Shown in pieces: positions 15,619 through 24,266 of a DNA stretch of 26,072 nucleotides. The notes under the pieces were generated by a model. The model saw only the letters and a program-made list of their open reading frames with translations. It did not search any database and had not been told where the DNA came from. This stretch comes from Flavobacteriales bacterium (GTDB lineage Bacteria > Bacteroidota > Bacteroidia > Flavobacteriales > BACL11): assembly GCA_012960835.1 (NCBI GenBank), contig DUAL01000156.1, positions 1 to 26,072 on the forward strand. The letters run 5' to 3'. Both the position numbers and the translations under genes were made by a program. Within the stretch, counting starts at the first letter, position 1; each line of letters begins with the position of its first letter.

Positions 15619-16472
15619 AAGGAATAATTTTAGCAGGAGGCTCAGGAACAAGATTGCACCCACTTACATTGGCAATGAGCAAACAAATGATGCCAATTTA
15701 TGACAAACCAATGATTTATTATCCATTATCAACCCTGTTGTATTCAGGGATTAATGAAATATTGATTATTTCAACTCCACACGATTTGCCACTATTTGAA
15801 AAATTATTGGGAGATGGAAGCAGATTAGGCTGTAAGTTTGAATACAAAGCACAAGAAGTGCCAAATGGATTGGCACAAGCATTTGTTTTAGGGGAACAGT
15901 TTATTGGAAAGGATAAAGTTTGTTTAGTATTAGGGGATAATATCTTCCAGATAAAGATAAACACTTTAACTTCCTGTAAAGAGGTAGAAGGAGGAATTAT
16001 TTTCGGTTATCATGTGAATGACCCTGAACGATATGGAGTAGTGAAATATGATGAAGATTTCAAAGTTTTATCAATTGAAGAAAAGCCAACAAATCCTAAA
16101 TCGAATTATGCAATTCCAGGCCTTTATTATTATGACAATTCAGTAATTGAAATTGCTAAGAATATAAAACCATCTGCAAGAGGAGAACATGAAATTACAG
16201 ATGTAAATAAAGAGTATTTAAGAAGAGGAGAATTGGATGTTCGTCTTTTAGGTAGGGGAACGGCTTGGTTGGATACCGGCACTTTTCAATCCTTAATGCA
16301 GGCCAACCAATATGTGCAGGTAGTAGAAGAAAGACAAGGCAGAAAAATCGGTTGCATTGAAGAGGCAGCCTTTAAAATGGGCTACATAAATAAAGTACAA
16401 CTTTTAGAAATTGCCGAGCCATTGCGCAAAAGTGGTTATGGCGAATATTTGGTAAAATTAGCCAATAGCTAA
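15615..16472 (+). CDS. rmlA: Glucose-1-phosphate thymidylyltransferase
   Basis: Makes dTDP-glucose from dTTP and glucose-1-phosphate, the first step to dTDP-rhamnose and other deoxysugars of surface glycans. The 285 residues are slightly short of the usual 288-293. The N-terminal loop ILAGGSGTRLHPLT is followed by SKQMMPIYDKPMIYYPLSTL. The metal-binding LVLGDNIFQ, YHVNDPERYGVV, the EEKPTNPKSNYAIPGLYYYD segment and GRGTAWLDTGTF all match. The small shortfall lies just after GDNIFQ, in the surface loop. The ATG overlaps the transporter stop by 4 bases, and the stop shares a base with the next gene. The rmlB, rmlC and rmlD genes that normally accompany it are not in this window, so its final sugar product cannot be told. 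Confidence 0.93.
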   Translation: MKGIILAGGSGTRLHPLTLAMSKQMMPIYDKPMIYYPLSTLLYSGINEILIISTPHDLPLFEKLLGDGSRLGCKFEYKAQEVPNGLAQAFVLGEQFIGKDKVCLVLGDNIFQIKINTLTSCKEVEGGIIFGYHVNDPERYGVVKYDEDFKVLSIEEKPTNPKSNYAIPGLYYYDNSVIEIAKNIKPSARGEHEITDVNKEYLRRGELDVRLLGRGTAWLDTGTFQSLMQANQYVQVVEERQGRKIGCIEEAAFKMGYINKVQLLEIAEPLRKSGYGEYLVKLANS

Positions 16473-17437
16473 TGCAAACAATAAGCCAATTAAGCGAAAT
16501 TATTGAAGGGGAATTAGGCAAGATAAACTACCCTAAAACGCCAGAAAAACTTTACCGGCCAATTGAATATGTAATGGATTTAGGGGGGAAAAGAATGCGC
16601 CCTATTTTGCTTTTAATGGCACATCAGCTCTTTGATAAAAATATAGAAAAAGCAATTTCACCTGCCCTTGGCATTGAGGTTTTTCACAACTTTACTCTCT
16701 TGCATGACGATATAATGGACAATGCTCCAATCAGAAGAGGACAGCAAACCGTTCATGAAAAATGGGATAATAATGTTGCTATTTTATCAGGCGATACCAT
16801 GTTGGTGCAAGCATATAAGTTACTGACTGATGTTGACAAAAGCATTCTGAAAGAGGTGCTTGCTGTTTTTAATAAAGCTGCAACAGAGGTTTGTGAAGGG
16901 CAACAGTGGGACATGGATTTTGAAACAGAAAAACAGGTGAGCATTGCTGATTACTTAAAGATGATTGAGTATAAAACAGCTGTGCTTTTAGCAGCTTCTT
17001 TACAGGTTGGGGCAATATGTGGGAAGGCATCAGAGCATGAGCAAAAACACCTTTATGAATTTGGTAAAAATATGGGAATTGCCTTTCAATTAAAAGATGA
17101 TTTGTTGGATACTTTTGGAAATCCAGATGAATTTGGTAAGCAAGTTGGAGGGGATATAATGGCTAATAAAAAAACCTATTTGTATTTGAAAGCATTGGAA
17201 GTTGCGGATAAAGTTCAAAAAGAATTTTTGCAAACTTATTTTTCATCAAATGAAAATATGGATGAAAAAGTCAGTGCTGTCAAATCCATTTTTACAGATT
17301 TAGAAATCCCTGCACTTACAACAGCTTTAATGAAGCAATACCACCAAAGTGCTATGCAGCATTTGGACGCAATAGACTCAGAAAATAAAGCGCCACTTAT
17401 TACTTTTTCTGAAAAATTGATGGATAGAATTTCCTGA
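16472..17437 (+). CDS. Polyprenyl diphosphate synthase (trans, geranylgeranyl/farnesyl type)
   Basis: Condenses isopentenyl diphosphate with an allylic diphosphate to make a linear all-trans prenyl diphosphate for quinones, carotenoids or other isoprenoids; cytosolic. The 321 residues are all-helical in type. GGKRMRP (39-45) is the diphosphate-binding start. The first Asp-rich motif is DDIMD (79-83) followed by RRG, and the second is KDDLLD (208-213). The first motif has no two-residue insert, unlike bacterial type II farnesyl synthases. A Phe sits five residues before it (Phe74), as in archaeal-type geranylgeranyl synthases. From this I infer a medium chain such as C20, but longer octaprenyl-type products are not excluded. 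The gene shares one base with rmlA (TAATG) and one with the next gene (TGATG). Confidence 0.9.
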   Translation: MQTISQLSEIIEGELGKINYPKTPEKLYRPIEYVMDLGGKRMRPILLLMAHQLFDKNIEKAISPALGIEVFHNFTLLHDDIMDNAPIRRGQQTVHEKWDNNVAILSGDTMLVQAYKLLTDVDKSILKEVLAVFNKAATEVCEGQQWDMDFETEKQVSIADYLKMIEYKTAVLLAASLQVGAICGKASEHEQKHLYEFGKNMGIAFQLKDDLLDTFGNPDEFGKQVGGDIMANKKTYLYLKALEVADKVQKEFLQTYFSSNENMDEKVSAVKSIFTDLEIPALTTALMKQYHQSAMQHLDAIDSENKAPLITFSEKLMDRIS

Positions 17438-17778
17438 TGGATTTAGTATCTGTACAATCGCACATTAAAGCCAATCAATACCTAAGCGAAACAGTAGCAC
17501 AATTAGAAAAAGATTTTTTGATGATTGGTGTAAATTTTGACATACAAAAACCAGTTACTGACTATAAAGCACTTTTTACTTTTACAAATAATTTAGTGAA
17601 TTCGCTTAACAACCAAGACCCCAAACGAATTTTAAACTTACTTTACAGAATAGACCTTTCGGAAGAAATAGTGCAAAAACAAATGAAAGAAACCGACCTT
17701 ACTTTTACCGAAATGCTCTCTGAATTAATTGTAAAAAGAGAAATTTATAAGATTATTGTGAGGAAAAATATTTCCTAA
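17437..17778 (+). CDS. Small conserved-looking protein of unknown function (113 aa)
   Basis: I do not recognise this family. The 113-residue product is soluble, without a signal peptide, membrane segment or cysteine. It looks mostly helical, with many Lys, Glu, Asn and Leu residues. The middle (DYKALFTFTNNLVNSLNN) and the C-terminal part (LSEEIVQKQMKE, then LTFTEMLSELIVKREIYKIIV) look like amphipathic helices. Its ATG overlaps the stop of the prenyl synthase gene (TGATG), so it is probably made by translational coupling as the last member of the transporter-rmlA-prenyl synthase group. The codon makeup resembles its neighbours and the frame is uninterrupted, which supports a real gene. Its stop interlocks with that of the convergent 111-aa gene; no terminator hairpin is seen between them. 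Confidence 0.75.
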   Translation: MDLVSVQSHIKANQYLSETVAQLEKDFLMIGVNFDIQKPVTDYKALFTFTNNLVNSLNNQDPKRILNLLYRIDLSEEIVQKQMKETDLTFTEMLSELIVKREIYKIIVRKNIS

Positions 17779-18110
17779 TCTTTCAACTTCCTATCCCAAT
17801 AATTTGGTTCCATTTTTGTAGCTTTTTGGTTCCAATAATCTGGGGTTACTTTAAGCCCTTCTGTGGTTTTAAGTTTTCTTTGGTAAACCCAAATTACATG
17901 ATTAAAAATAACATCCGTTACGCCAAGGGTAAAAGTAATTGGGTCTTCCTCTGTTTTTCTTTTGTCTTCTTCCACTTGCACCTCAAATCCATTAAAATTT
18001 AAAAGGTCTGTAAGAAAATCAATCCTCTCTTTTGTGCAGCCCTTTTCCACAATGGTGCACCTTACTTCATTTACTTCTTTTACGGTATGTTTTCCACTGT
18101 TTAAACTCAT
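17775..18110 (-). CDS. Small protein of unknown function after nuoN (111 aa), with a duplicated C-terminal motif
   Basis: I do not recognise this family. The 111-residue product is charged and soluble-looking. Residues about 8-85 could be one alpha/beta domain: a strand VRCTIVEKG, a helix KERIDFLTDLLNFNGF, a strand EVQVEED, a strand ITFTLGVTDV and NHVIWVYQRKLKT. The tail has a tandem near-repeat, PDYWNQKATK (90-99) and PNYWDRKLKD (102-111), sharing the pattern P-x-Y-W-x-x-K. Its ATG shares one base with the nuoN stop (TAATG), so it is the last gene of the complex I operon. It may be an accessory or a passenger. It has no Cys pair or membrane helix expected of a core complex I subunit. Confidence 0.75.
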   Translation of the reverse strand: MSLNSGKHTVKEVNEVRCTIVEKGCTKERIDFLTDLLNFNGFEVQVEEDKRKTEEDPITFTLGVTDVIFNHVIWVYQRKLKTTEGLKVTPDYWNQKATKMEPNYWDRKLKD

Positions 18111-19525
18111 TATATTCCAAAAGATAAATTATTTATATACTCAAAAAGTTGGCTAAAAAATCCAATTGCAAATATGCCAACAACACAAATAACAAGTGCG
18201 AAACGAGCGTAATTATCACTTTCAATTTTTGCAATTGGCGTATCATTTTTATTGATAAACATGGCTTTTACCACAATAAGATAATAGTAAAGTGAGATAG
18301 TAGCATTGATAACAGCAATCAGAACCAGCCAATAGTATCCTTGCTCGGCAGCAGCTGTAAATAAAAAGAATTTTCCAAAGAAACCTGCAATAGGAGGTAT
18401 TCCTGCCAAAGAGAAAAGAGAAAACATCATTACTAAACTAAGTTTAGGATTGCTGTGGTAAAGACCGTTATAGTCATCAATATTTTCTTTTCCAGAATAA
18501 TCAGAAATAACAGAAACTACTCCAAAAGCACCCAAATTGGAAAAGATATAAATCAGCATAAAATAGATAACAGTTGCCATTCCTAAGGAGCTTGTTCCTA
18601 TAATTCCAAGCAAGATAAAGCCAGCTTGTGCAATAGAGGAGAAAGCCAAAAAGCGTTTTATATTTTGCTGTCTGATGGCAAACAAATTACCAATTGTCAT
18701 GGTAAGAATGGCAATAATATAAATAATATTTGTCCATACTTCAACCAATGTTTTGAATATAGTAAAAAGTAAAAGAGTAAGAATAAAAACTGCTGCCCCT
18801 TTTGAGATAACGGATAAATAGGAAGTAATATTTACTGGCGCTCCTTCATACACATCAGCTGTCCACAGATGAAAAGGAACCAATGAAATTTTAAAGGATA
18901 GTCCTGATAAAAAGAAAATCAGAGCTAAGATTGCCAATGGCGTATCCATACTTATCATACTTAACTGCTGAAAGTAGGTGCTTCCGAATTGACCGTAAAA
19001 AAGAGAAATTCCAAAGAGCATTATTCCAGAAGAGAATGCAGCAGAAAGAATAAGTTTTACTCCTGCTTCTGCTGATTTTTGATTAAAAGTATTATAAGCA
19101 ACCAATGCTGCCATTGGAATGGTGGCCAGTTCCAACCCCAAATAAAACATTAAAAACTCCCCTGATGAGATCATAAAATTCATCCCAATTAAAGTAGAAA
19201 AAAGAAGGATGAAATACTCACTGATTTTATTAATGTTTTCAGGCTTTCTAAGCCAGTTTGCTGATTGAAGCAAAACAATAAATACCCCAATATTAAGAAT
19301 GTTTTTCATCAAAATAACCAATTCAGAAGTTTGATACATTCCTCCAAAAAGTGCCCCACTTTCATTCCAAAAAAATCCTAAAGCAGTATGTAAGCCGAAT
19401 AATGAAATGGCAATTGGAATGATTCTTTTTTTGTCATTAATTGCTAATTCCGCTACTAATAAAACCATTACAGTTATAGTAAGGAGCAATTCGTGTTTCA
19501 TTATTATAAACTGATTAAAATCCAT
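18110..19525 (-). CDS. nuoN: NADH-quinone oxidoreductase subunit N
   Basis: One of the three antiporter-like subunits of the complex I membrane arm, each forming a proton channel. The 471 residues are nearly all hydrophobic, about 14 helices. Family features include FYLGLELATIPMAALVAYN with the Glu of TM5 and the discontinuous-helix lysine region FHLWTADVYEGAPVNITSYLSVISKGAA. FLAFSSIAQAGFILLGI and LAGIPPIAGFFGKFFLF follow in the C-terminal half. Length is within the usual 450-490. Translation may start at 19525 or at the next in-frame ATG (19501); the first keeps the short 4-base gap to nuoM. The stop overlaps the 111-aa gene by one base. Confidence 0.95.
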   Translation of the reverse strand: MDFNQFIIMKHELLLTITVMVLLVAELAINDKKRIIPIAISLFGLHTALGFFWNESGALFGGMYQTSELVILMKNILNIGVFIVLLQSANWLRKPENINKISEYFILLFSTLIGMNFMISSGEFLMFYLGLELATIPMAALVAYNTFNQKSAEAGVKLILSAAFSSGIMLFGISLFYGQFGSTYFQQLSMISMDTPLAILALIFFLSGLSFKISLVPFHLWTADVYEGAPVNITSYLSVISKGAAVFILTLLLFTIFKTLVEVWTNIIYIIAILTMTIGNLFAIRQQNIKRFLAFSSIAQAGFILLGIIGTSSLGMATVIYFMLIYIFSNLGAFGVVSVISDYSGKENIDDYNGLYHSNPKLSLVMMFSLFSLAGIPPIAGFFGKFFLFTAAAEQGYYWLVLIAVINATISLYYYLIVVKAMFINKNDTPIAKIESDNYARFALVICVVGIFAIGFFSQLFEYINNLSFGI

Positions 19526-19529
19526 ATTT

Positions 19530-21032
19530 TTAATTTGTTAGCATCACTAATTTATCTACAATTGGCCCTAAGCTTTCCCAAATAATATCGGACATCCAAA
19601 GTGGTGCAATACCCATTGCAATGATGGTAAAAAGCAAAATAAATATTGGGATTTTCTCATGCCATACTGCATCTGAAATCAAGCTGTGTTTTTCATCAAT
19701 CATAGGACCCAACAATATTTTTCCGACAACCCTTAGAATATAAACTGCTGTAACCACAATGGATGAAACTGCAATAATGGTTACTATTCTATGGAAGGTA
19801 TCCTCATTTTGAAAAGCCCCAACAAATATGGTCATTTCAGCAACAAAGCCACTAAGCCCTGGTAACCCCAAAGAGGCAAAACCAGCGATAACATAAGCAA
19901 CCGCCAAAAATGGCATTACCTTCATTAGTCCTCCCATTTTTTTGATATCTCTTGTTCCGGTTCTTTCGTAAATCATTCCAATCAATGCAAAGAAAAGAGC
20001 GGTCATCAATCCATGCGATAGCATTTGTAAAATAGCACCATCAAAAGCGGTTTGATTCATCATCAGTACTGCAAAAAGAACTAAGCCACAATGGCTAACA
20101 GAGGAGTAAGCATTAATGTATTTCAAATCGGTTTGCACAATTGCGCCCAATGCGCCATAAATTACAGAAGTAGAGGTTAGTATAATAAAAATCCAAGCCA
20201 TTTCATTAGCTGCTTCCGGCATCAAGTACATGGCAACTCTAAATGCGCCATAGCCCCCCAATTTCATAAGTACACCTGCATGTAACATGGATACTGCCGT
20301 TGGAGCAGAAGCATGACCGTCAGGCGACCAAGTGTGGAAGGGAAACAGAGCCCCCAATACCCCAAAACCAATAAAAGTAAGTGGAAAGAAAAATCTTTGA
20401 GCTTCTATTGGAATTGTTACTTTTGCTATCTCCAAAATATTAAAAGTAAGCTGCCCTCCATCAGGAGCGGAATTAAAATAAATTCCCAACAGCCCAACCA
20501 ATAAAAGGGCAGAGCCGCCCATTAACATTAAAGTAAGTTTCATGGCGGCATATTCCTTTTTACCAGTTCCCCAAATCCCGATTAAAAGATACATTGGCAA
20601 TACTGCAAGTTCGTAAAAAAGGAAAAGTGTGAATAAATCTAAGGAAATGAAAAAGCCGAAAACACCAGTGGCAAGAACAATTAGAGATATGAAAAATTCT
20701 TTGGTAAGATATTCCATTTTCCATGAAGTAAATATGCCTGTAAAAATGATAATCCCTGTAAGTAAAATCATCAGCACTGAGATTCCATCTACCCCAACAG
20801 CATACTGAATATTAATACTTTCAAACCACTGATAAGTTTTTTGCAGAATCATTTCTGAATCATTTCCAGATGCCCTTTCGGCTATGTAAATAAACACCAA
20901 ACGGATAGATTGTAAAAGTTGTATTGTCATTCCAATAGCAGCAATCATCCTTATTTTTTTCAATTCTTTGCAAAACAGTAATGCTAAAACTGTTAAAACT
21001 GGAATAAGTATTAATGAAGTTAAAATATCCAT
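19530..21032 (-). CDS. nuoM: NADH-quinone oxidoreductase subunit M
   Basis: Antiporter-like proton-pumping subunit of the complex I membrane arm. The 500 residues form about 14 helices. Diagnostic stretches are YAVGVDGISVLMILLTG and LFYELAVLPMYLLIGIWG with Glu141, the counterpart of the essential TM5 Glu. PFHTWSPDGHASAPTAVSMLHAGVLMKLGGYG, AYSSVSHCGLVLFAV and LGLPGLSGFVAEMTIFVGAF follow. Length is normal. The gene directly abuts nuoL (TAAATG) and lies 4 bases before nuoN. Confidence 0.96.
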   Translation of the reverse strand: MDILTSLILIPVLTVLALLFCKELKKIRMIAAIGMTIQLLQSIRLVFIYIAERASGNDSEMILQKTYQWFESINIQYAVGVDGISVLMILLTGIIIFTGIFTSWKMEYLTKEFFISLIVLATGVFGFFISLDLFTLFLFYELAVLPMYLLIGIWGTGKKEYAAMKLTLMLMGGSALLLVGLLGIYFNSAPDGGQLTFNILEIAKVTIPIEAQRFFFPLTFIGFGVLGALFPFHTWSPDGHASAPTAVSMLHAGVLMKLGGYGAFRVAMYLMPEAANEMAWIFIILTSTSVIYGALGAIVQTDLKYINAYSSVSHCGLVLFAVLMMNQTAFDGAILQMLSHGLMTALFFALIGMIYERTGTRDIKKMGGLMKVMPFLAVAYVIAGFASLGLPGLSGFVAEMTIFVGAFQNEDTFHRIVTIIAVSSIVVTAVYILRVVGKILLGPMIDEKHSLISDAVWHEKIPIFILLFTIIAMGIAPLWMSDIIWESLGPIVDKLVMLTN

Positions 21033-22958
21033 TTAGCCAGTGATTAAGTAAATAAAAATAACAATTAGAAGTAGCACTCCTGATACAAAGACTGAAGCAT
21101 ATTGTTGTAATTGTCCTGATTGCAATCCTTTTATTTTAAGGGCAATATAATTAGTAACGCTAGCCACTCCATCCATTGTAGCGTCAACAATGTTCCTGTC
21201 GAACCAAGCAATTGGAGACGAAAATCTTTTGAAAATTACTTTTCTGGCAACAAACAAATACAACTCATCAAAGTAAAATTTATTAAGTGCATATTTATAG
21301 AAAGAGCCGAATGAAGCGATTGCTCTATTTGGCAAATCACTTTCTTTTTTATAAAAAACAAAAGCAACAATTATTCCAAGAAGTGCAATCCCAATTGAAG
21401 GTAGTGCAATATCCCAATGCATATGAATGTCAAATGGTAATCCGTCAGAAGTAACAAAATTACTGAATGGAATAAAGCCAACTATTGCAGAGGCAAGAGC
21501 TAAAAAGACAAGTGGAAATGTCATGCTGAAAGGTGCTTCATGCGGAGTATGTTTATACTGTTTTCCCTTTCCCCAAAAAATTCCAAAATACAAACGGAAC
21601 ATATAAAAAGCAGTAAGCCCAGCCACAATCCATTCTACCAAAAAGTAAATTTGATTATGATTGTAAGCAGCAACTAAAATTTCGTCCTTACTGAAAAAGC
21701 CAGCAAAAGGAGGGATCCCAGAAATAGCCAAACAAGCAATCAAGAAAGTAATATGCGTAATAGGCATGTATTTTCTCAAACTACCCATTTCCATCAGATT
21801 ATTAGTATGAATAGCATGAATGATTGCACCAGCTCCTAAAAACAATAAAGCCTTAAACATGGCGTGTGTAAACAAATGAAACATAGAAGCCATAAAACCA
21901 AGACCGGCCTCTGCACCATAGCCAGAAACGCCCAAAGCCAACATCATATAGCCAATTTGTGACATGGTGGAAAAAGCAAGTATTCTTTTTATATCGGTTT
22001 GCGTGCACGCAATAACTGCCGCAAAAATAGAGGAGAATCCTCCAATAATAGCCACTACTTCCAAAGCATTTGGGGCGACAATGGCAAAAATAGGGAATAG
22101 TCTTGCTACCAAAAATACCCCTGCAACAACCATTGTGGCCGCATGAATTAAAGCCGATACTGGGGTTGGCCCTTCCATGGCATCCGGCAGCCAAATATGA
22201 AATGGGAACATGGCTGATTTTCCAGCACCTCCCATAAAAATTAGTATTAGCGCCCATCCCATTGTCGATAATCCTAAAAAGACAGCTGATGTGCTTTGCA
22301 TAAATGCAGGCCCTTTCGGATTGCAAAGAATGTTAAAATCGAAAGTTCCTGTTAAATAGGATAGAATTAAAATGCCAATCAAAAATCCTAAATCGGCAAA
22401 ACGCGTAACAATAAAGGCCTTTTTGGATGCAGCAACTGCTGATGGTTTTTGGTAATAATGAGCAATCAAAAGATAAGAAGAAAGCCCCACCAATTCCCAA
22501 AACATATACATCTGGAAAATATTGGTAGCTACCACCAATCCAAGCATGGAAAAAGTAAAGAGGGAAAGGAAAGCGAAAAATCGGCTATACCCCTGGTCTC
22601 CTTTCATATAGCCCAAACTATAAATATGGACCATAAGAGATATTGTGCTAATAACAACAAGCATCATTACAGAAATAGGGTCCAATAGCACACCAATATC
22701 AATATGAAGCGAATCGGTAAATCGTAACCATTCCATATTAAAACCAACAATTTTTTGAAAAGCACCATCTAAGCCTTTTCCTACTTTAAAGAAGTATTTA
22801 TATGCAGTAAAATAAGAAAGATAGGTTGTAACGACCATTCCGGCAACTCCTAAATATCCAGTAAAACTTTCTTTTATCTTACTTCCAAACAGGCCGTTTA
22901 TTACAAAAACCAAAAATGGAATAAGTGCGATATAGATAGTATAAGAGAAGTCCATCAT
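21033..22958 (-). CDS. nuoL: NADH-quinone oxidoreductase subunit L
   Basis: The distal antiporter-like subunit, whose long lateral helix braces the complex I membrane arm. The 641 residues are in the normal range (about 610-680). DIGVLLDPISVMMLVVIS, MFWELVGLSSYLLIAHYY, GGAGKSAMFPFHIWLPDAMEGPTPVSALIHAATMVVAGVFL and AFSTMSQIGYMMLALG are family hallmarks. The C-terminal part (after residue about 520) holds a charged, amphipathic stretch matching the lateral helix and ends in a last membrane segment (FVSGVLLLIVIFIYLI). It starts with two consecutive Met codons; the first overlaps the nuoK stop by one base (TAATG). Confidence 0.97.
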   Translation of the reverse strand: MMDFSYTIYIALIPFLVFVINGLFGSKIKESFTGYLGVAGMVVTTYLSYFTAYKYFFKVGKGLDGAFQKIVGFNMEWLRFTDSLHIDIGVLLDPISVMMLVVISTISLMVHIYSLGYMKGDQGYSRFFAFLSLFTFSMLGLVVATNIFQMYMFWELVGLSSYLLIAHYYQKPSAVAASKKAFIVTRFADLGFLIGILILSYLTGTFDFNILCNPKGPAFMQSTSAVFLGLSTMGWALILIFMGGAGKSAMFPFHIWLPDAMEGPTPVSALIHAATMVVAGVFLVARLFPIFAIVAPNALEVVAIIGGFSSIFAAVIACTQTDIKRILAFSTMSQIGYMMLALGVSGYGAEAGLGFMASMFHLFTHAMFKALLFLGAGAIIHAIHTNNLMEMGSLRKYMPITHITFLIACLAISGIPPFAGFFSKDEILVAAYNHNQIYFLVEWIVAGLTAFYMFRLYFGIFWGKGKQYKHTPHEAPFSMTFPLVFLALASAIVGFIPFSNFVTSDGLPFDIHMHWDIALPSIGIALLGIIVAFVFYKKESDLPNRAIASFGSFYKYALNKFYFDELYLFVARKVIFKRFSSPIAWFDRNIVDATMDGVASVTNYIALKIKGLQSGQLQQYASVFVSGVLLLIVIFIYLITG

Positions 22959-23275
22959 TAATATTTCATTTGGTCAATATTCTCCACATCAATATTTTGA
23001 ATGTTTCTATATATATTAATAATTATCGCAATTGCAACAGCCGCCTCAGCAGCTGCAATACCAATTATGAACATGCTAAAAAAGTGTCCTTGCATATTTT
23101 CAGGATATAAATACTTATTAAAAGCGACAAAATTAATGTTCACTGCATTTAAAACAAGTTCGATAGACATTAGCATGGTTATTAAATTTTTACGCGTCAA
23201 AAAACCATAAGCTCCAATAAAAAACATGATAGTGCTCATAGTCAAAATATAATATATGCTTATTCCTTCTATCAT
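22958..23275 (-). CDS. nuoK: NADH-quinone oxidoreductase subunit K
   Basis: Small three-helix membrane subunit (homologue of mitochondrial ND4L) in the proton path near the quinone site. The 105 residues are usual. The two conserved buried glutamates are present: Glu39 in MLMSIELVLNAVN and Glu77 in IGIAAAEAAVAIAI, equivalent to E. coli Glu36 and Glu72. The ATG overlaps the nuoJ stop by 4 bases (ATGA) and the stop shares one base with nuoL, so translation of the three is probably coupled. Confidence 0.96.
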   Translation of the reverse strand: MIEGISIYYILTMSTIMFFIGAYGFLTRKNLITMLMSIELVLNAVNINFVAFNKYLYPENMQGHFFSMFIIGIAAAEAAVAIAIIINIYRNIQNIDVENIDQMKY

Positions 23276-23775
23276 GCTTCTTCTTTTTTAGCAATGACAA
23301 TTGCTCCAATCATAGCCGCTAATAATAGCACAGAAATTACCTCAAATGGTAAAATATATCCATTATCAGAATAAGAAAGCAATGCCCTTCCAATTCCATG
23401 AATAGAACTATCAGTTGCCTGATTATTGGATGCTACAAATTGGAAATTATTTAAAGTGCTTAATACCAAAAATATTCCTAATCCAGAACTGACAATTCCC
23501 AAAGCAATTTTTTTGACATTGATCTTATCTAAATTAGTATTGATTTGATGAGTAAGTAAAATGGAGAAAATAATCAGCACTACAATGCCCCCAGCATAAA
23601 CCGTTAGCTGCACAGCTGCCAAGAAATTATAGTTAAACATAAAATAAATTCCAGCTGTGGCACCAAGAACAAAAAGTAAATAAACGGCTGCTCTTAATAT
23701 TTTTTTAGTGGTAACAGTAAGAACCGAAAAAACTAAAATAACAATTGATAATATGTAAAAAATTATTGTTTCCAC
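23272..23775 (-). CDS. nuoJ: NADH-quinone oxidoreductase subunit J
   Basis: Five-helix membrane subunit (homologue of ND6) of complex I. The 167 residues are typical (165-185). The conserved third-helix region FLAAVQLTVYAGGIVVLIIFSILL carries the Tyr-Ala-Gly-Gly motif with a pi-bulge in known structures. The start codon is GTG at 23775, which shares one base with the nuoI TAG stop (TAGTG); no ATG lies close enough in frame to replace it. The final segment (LPFEVISVLLLAAMIGAIVIAKKE) matches the family C-terminus. Confidence 0.95.
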   Translation of the reverse strand: METIIFYILSIVILVFSVLTVTTKKILRAAVYLLFVLGATAGIYFMFNYNFLAAVQLTVYAGGIVVLIIFSILLTHQINTNLDKINVKKIALGIVSSGLGIFLVLSTLNNFQFVASNNQATDSSIHGIGRALLSYSDNGYILPFEVISVLLLAAMIGAIVIAKKEEA

Positions 23776-24263
23776 TAATCTTCCACTCCTGGAGCTAATT
23801 TAGATCCCGGTCTGTTTAATACTGATGTCAACAAACTTCTATCGAATACAGCATGCTCAAAATTCCTTCCCATTTTAATAGCATCCGTTGGGCAGGATTC
23901 TATGCATAAGTTACACATTGTACACATGGATAAATGATAGATAAATTTATCTATTTCTTTCTTTTTCTTTCCAGTTTCCGGATTTAAAACCCTTTCGCTA
24001 ATAATCTCTATCGATCCATTAGGGCAGGCAATTTCACATGCGGTACAACCTGTGCATCTATGCTCATTATTTTCGTCATGTAACAAAATCACCTCTCCTC
24101 TAAATCTATCAAACATTTTAAGGGTATCCTTATTTTCAGGATATTGTTGTGTAATTATCTCTTTTGGATGAGAAATATAATAACCAGTTACTCTCATTCC
24201 TTTCAATAAGGATTTTAATCCACCTAAAACCTCTTTAATATAGTTTATAATACTTTTTATCAT
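23775..24263 (-). CDS. nuoI: NADH-quinone oxidoreductase subunit I (two 4Fe-4S clusters)
   Basis: Peripheral ferredoxin-like subunit that carries clusters N6a and N6b between the donor side and the terminal cluster in NuoB. The 162 residues contain both cluster motifs: Cys70, Cys73, Cys76 and Cys80 (CxxCxxCxxxCP), and Cys114, Cys117, Cys120 and Cys124. An amphipathic N-terminal helix (about 1-30) would lie on the membrane, as in other NuoI proteins. The tail after the second motif is about 38 residues, with no long extension like that of NdhI-type subunits that dock ferredoxin. It lies 3 bases after nuoH. Confidence 0.96.
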   Translation of the reverse strand: MIKSIINYIKEVLGGLKSLLKGMRVTGYYISHPKEIITQQYPENKDTLKMFDRFRGEVILLHDENNEHRCTGCTACEIACPNGSIEIISERVLNPETGKKKKEIDKFIYHLSMCTMCNLCIESCPTDAIKMGRNFEHAVFDRSLLTSVLNRPGSKLAPGVED

Positions 24264-24266
24264 AGC

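Noticed and set aside
21853..22326. 157-codon same-strand frame inside nuoL
   Set aside because: Frame-shifted reading of a clear nuoL; its Cys/His/Gly-rich product is an artefact of the membrane-protein codons.
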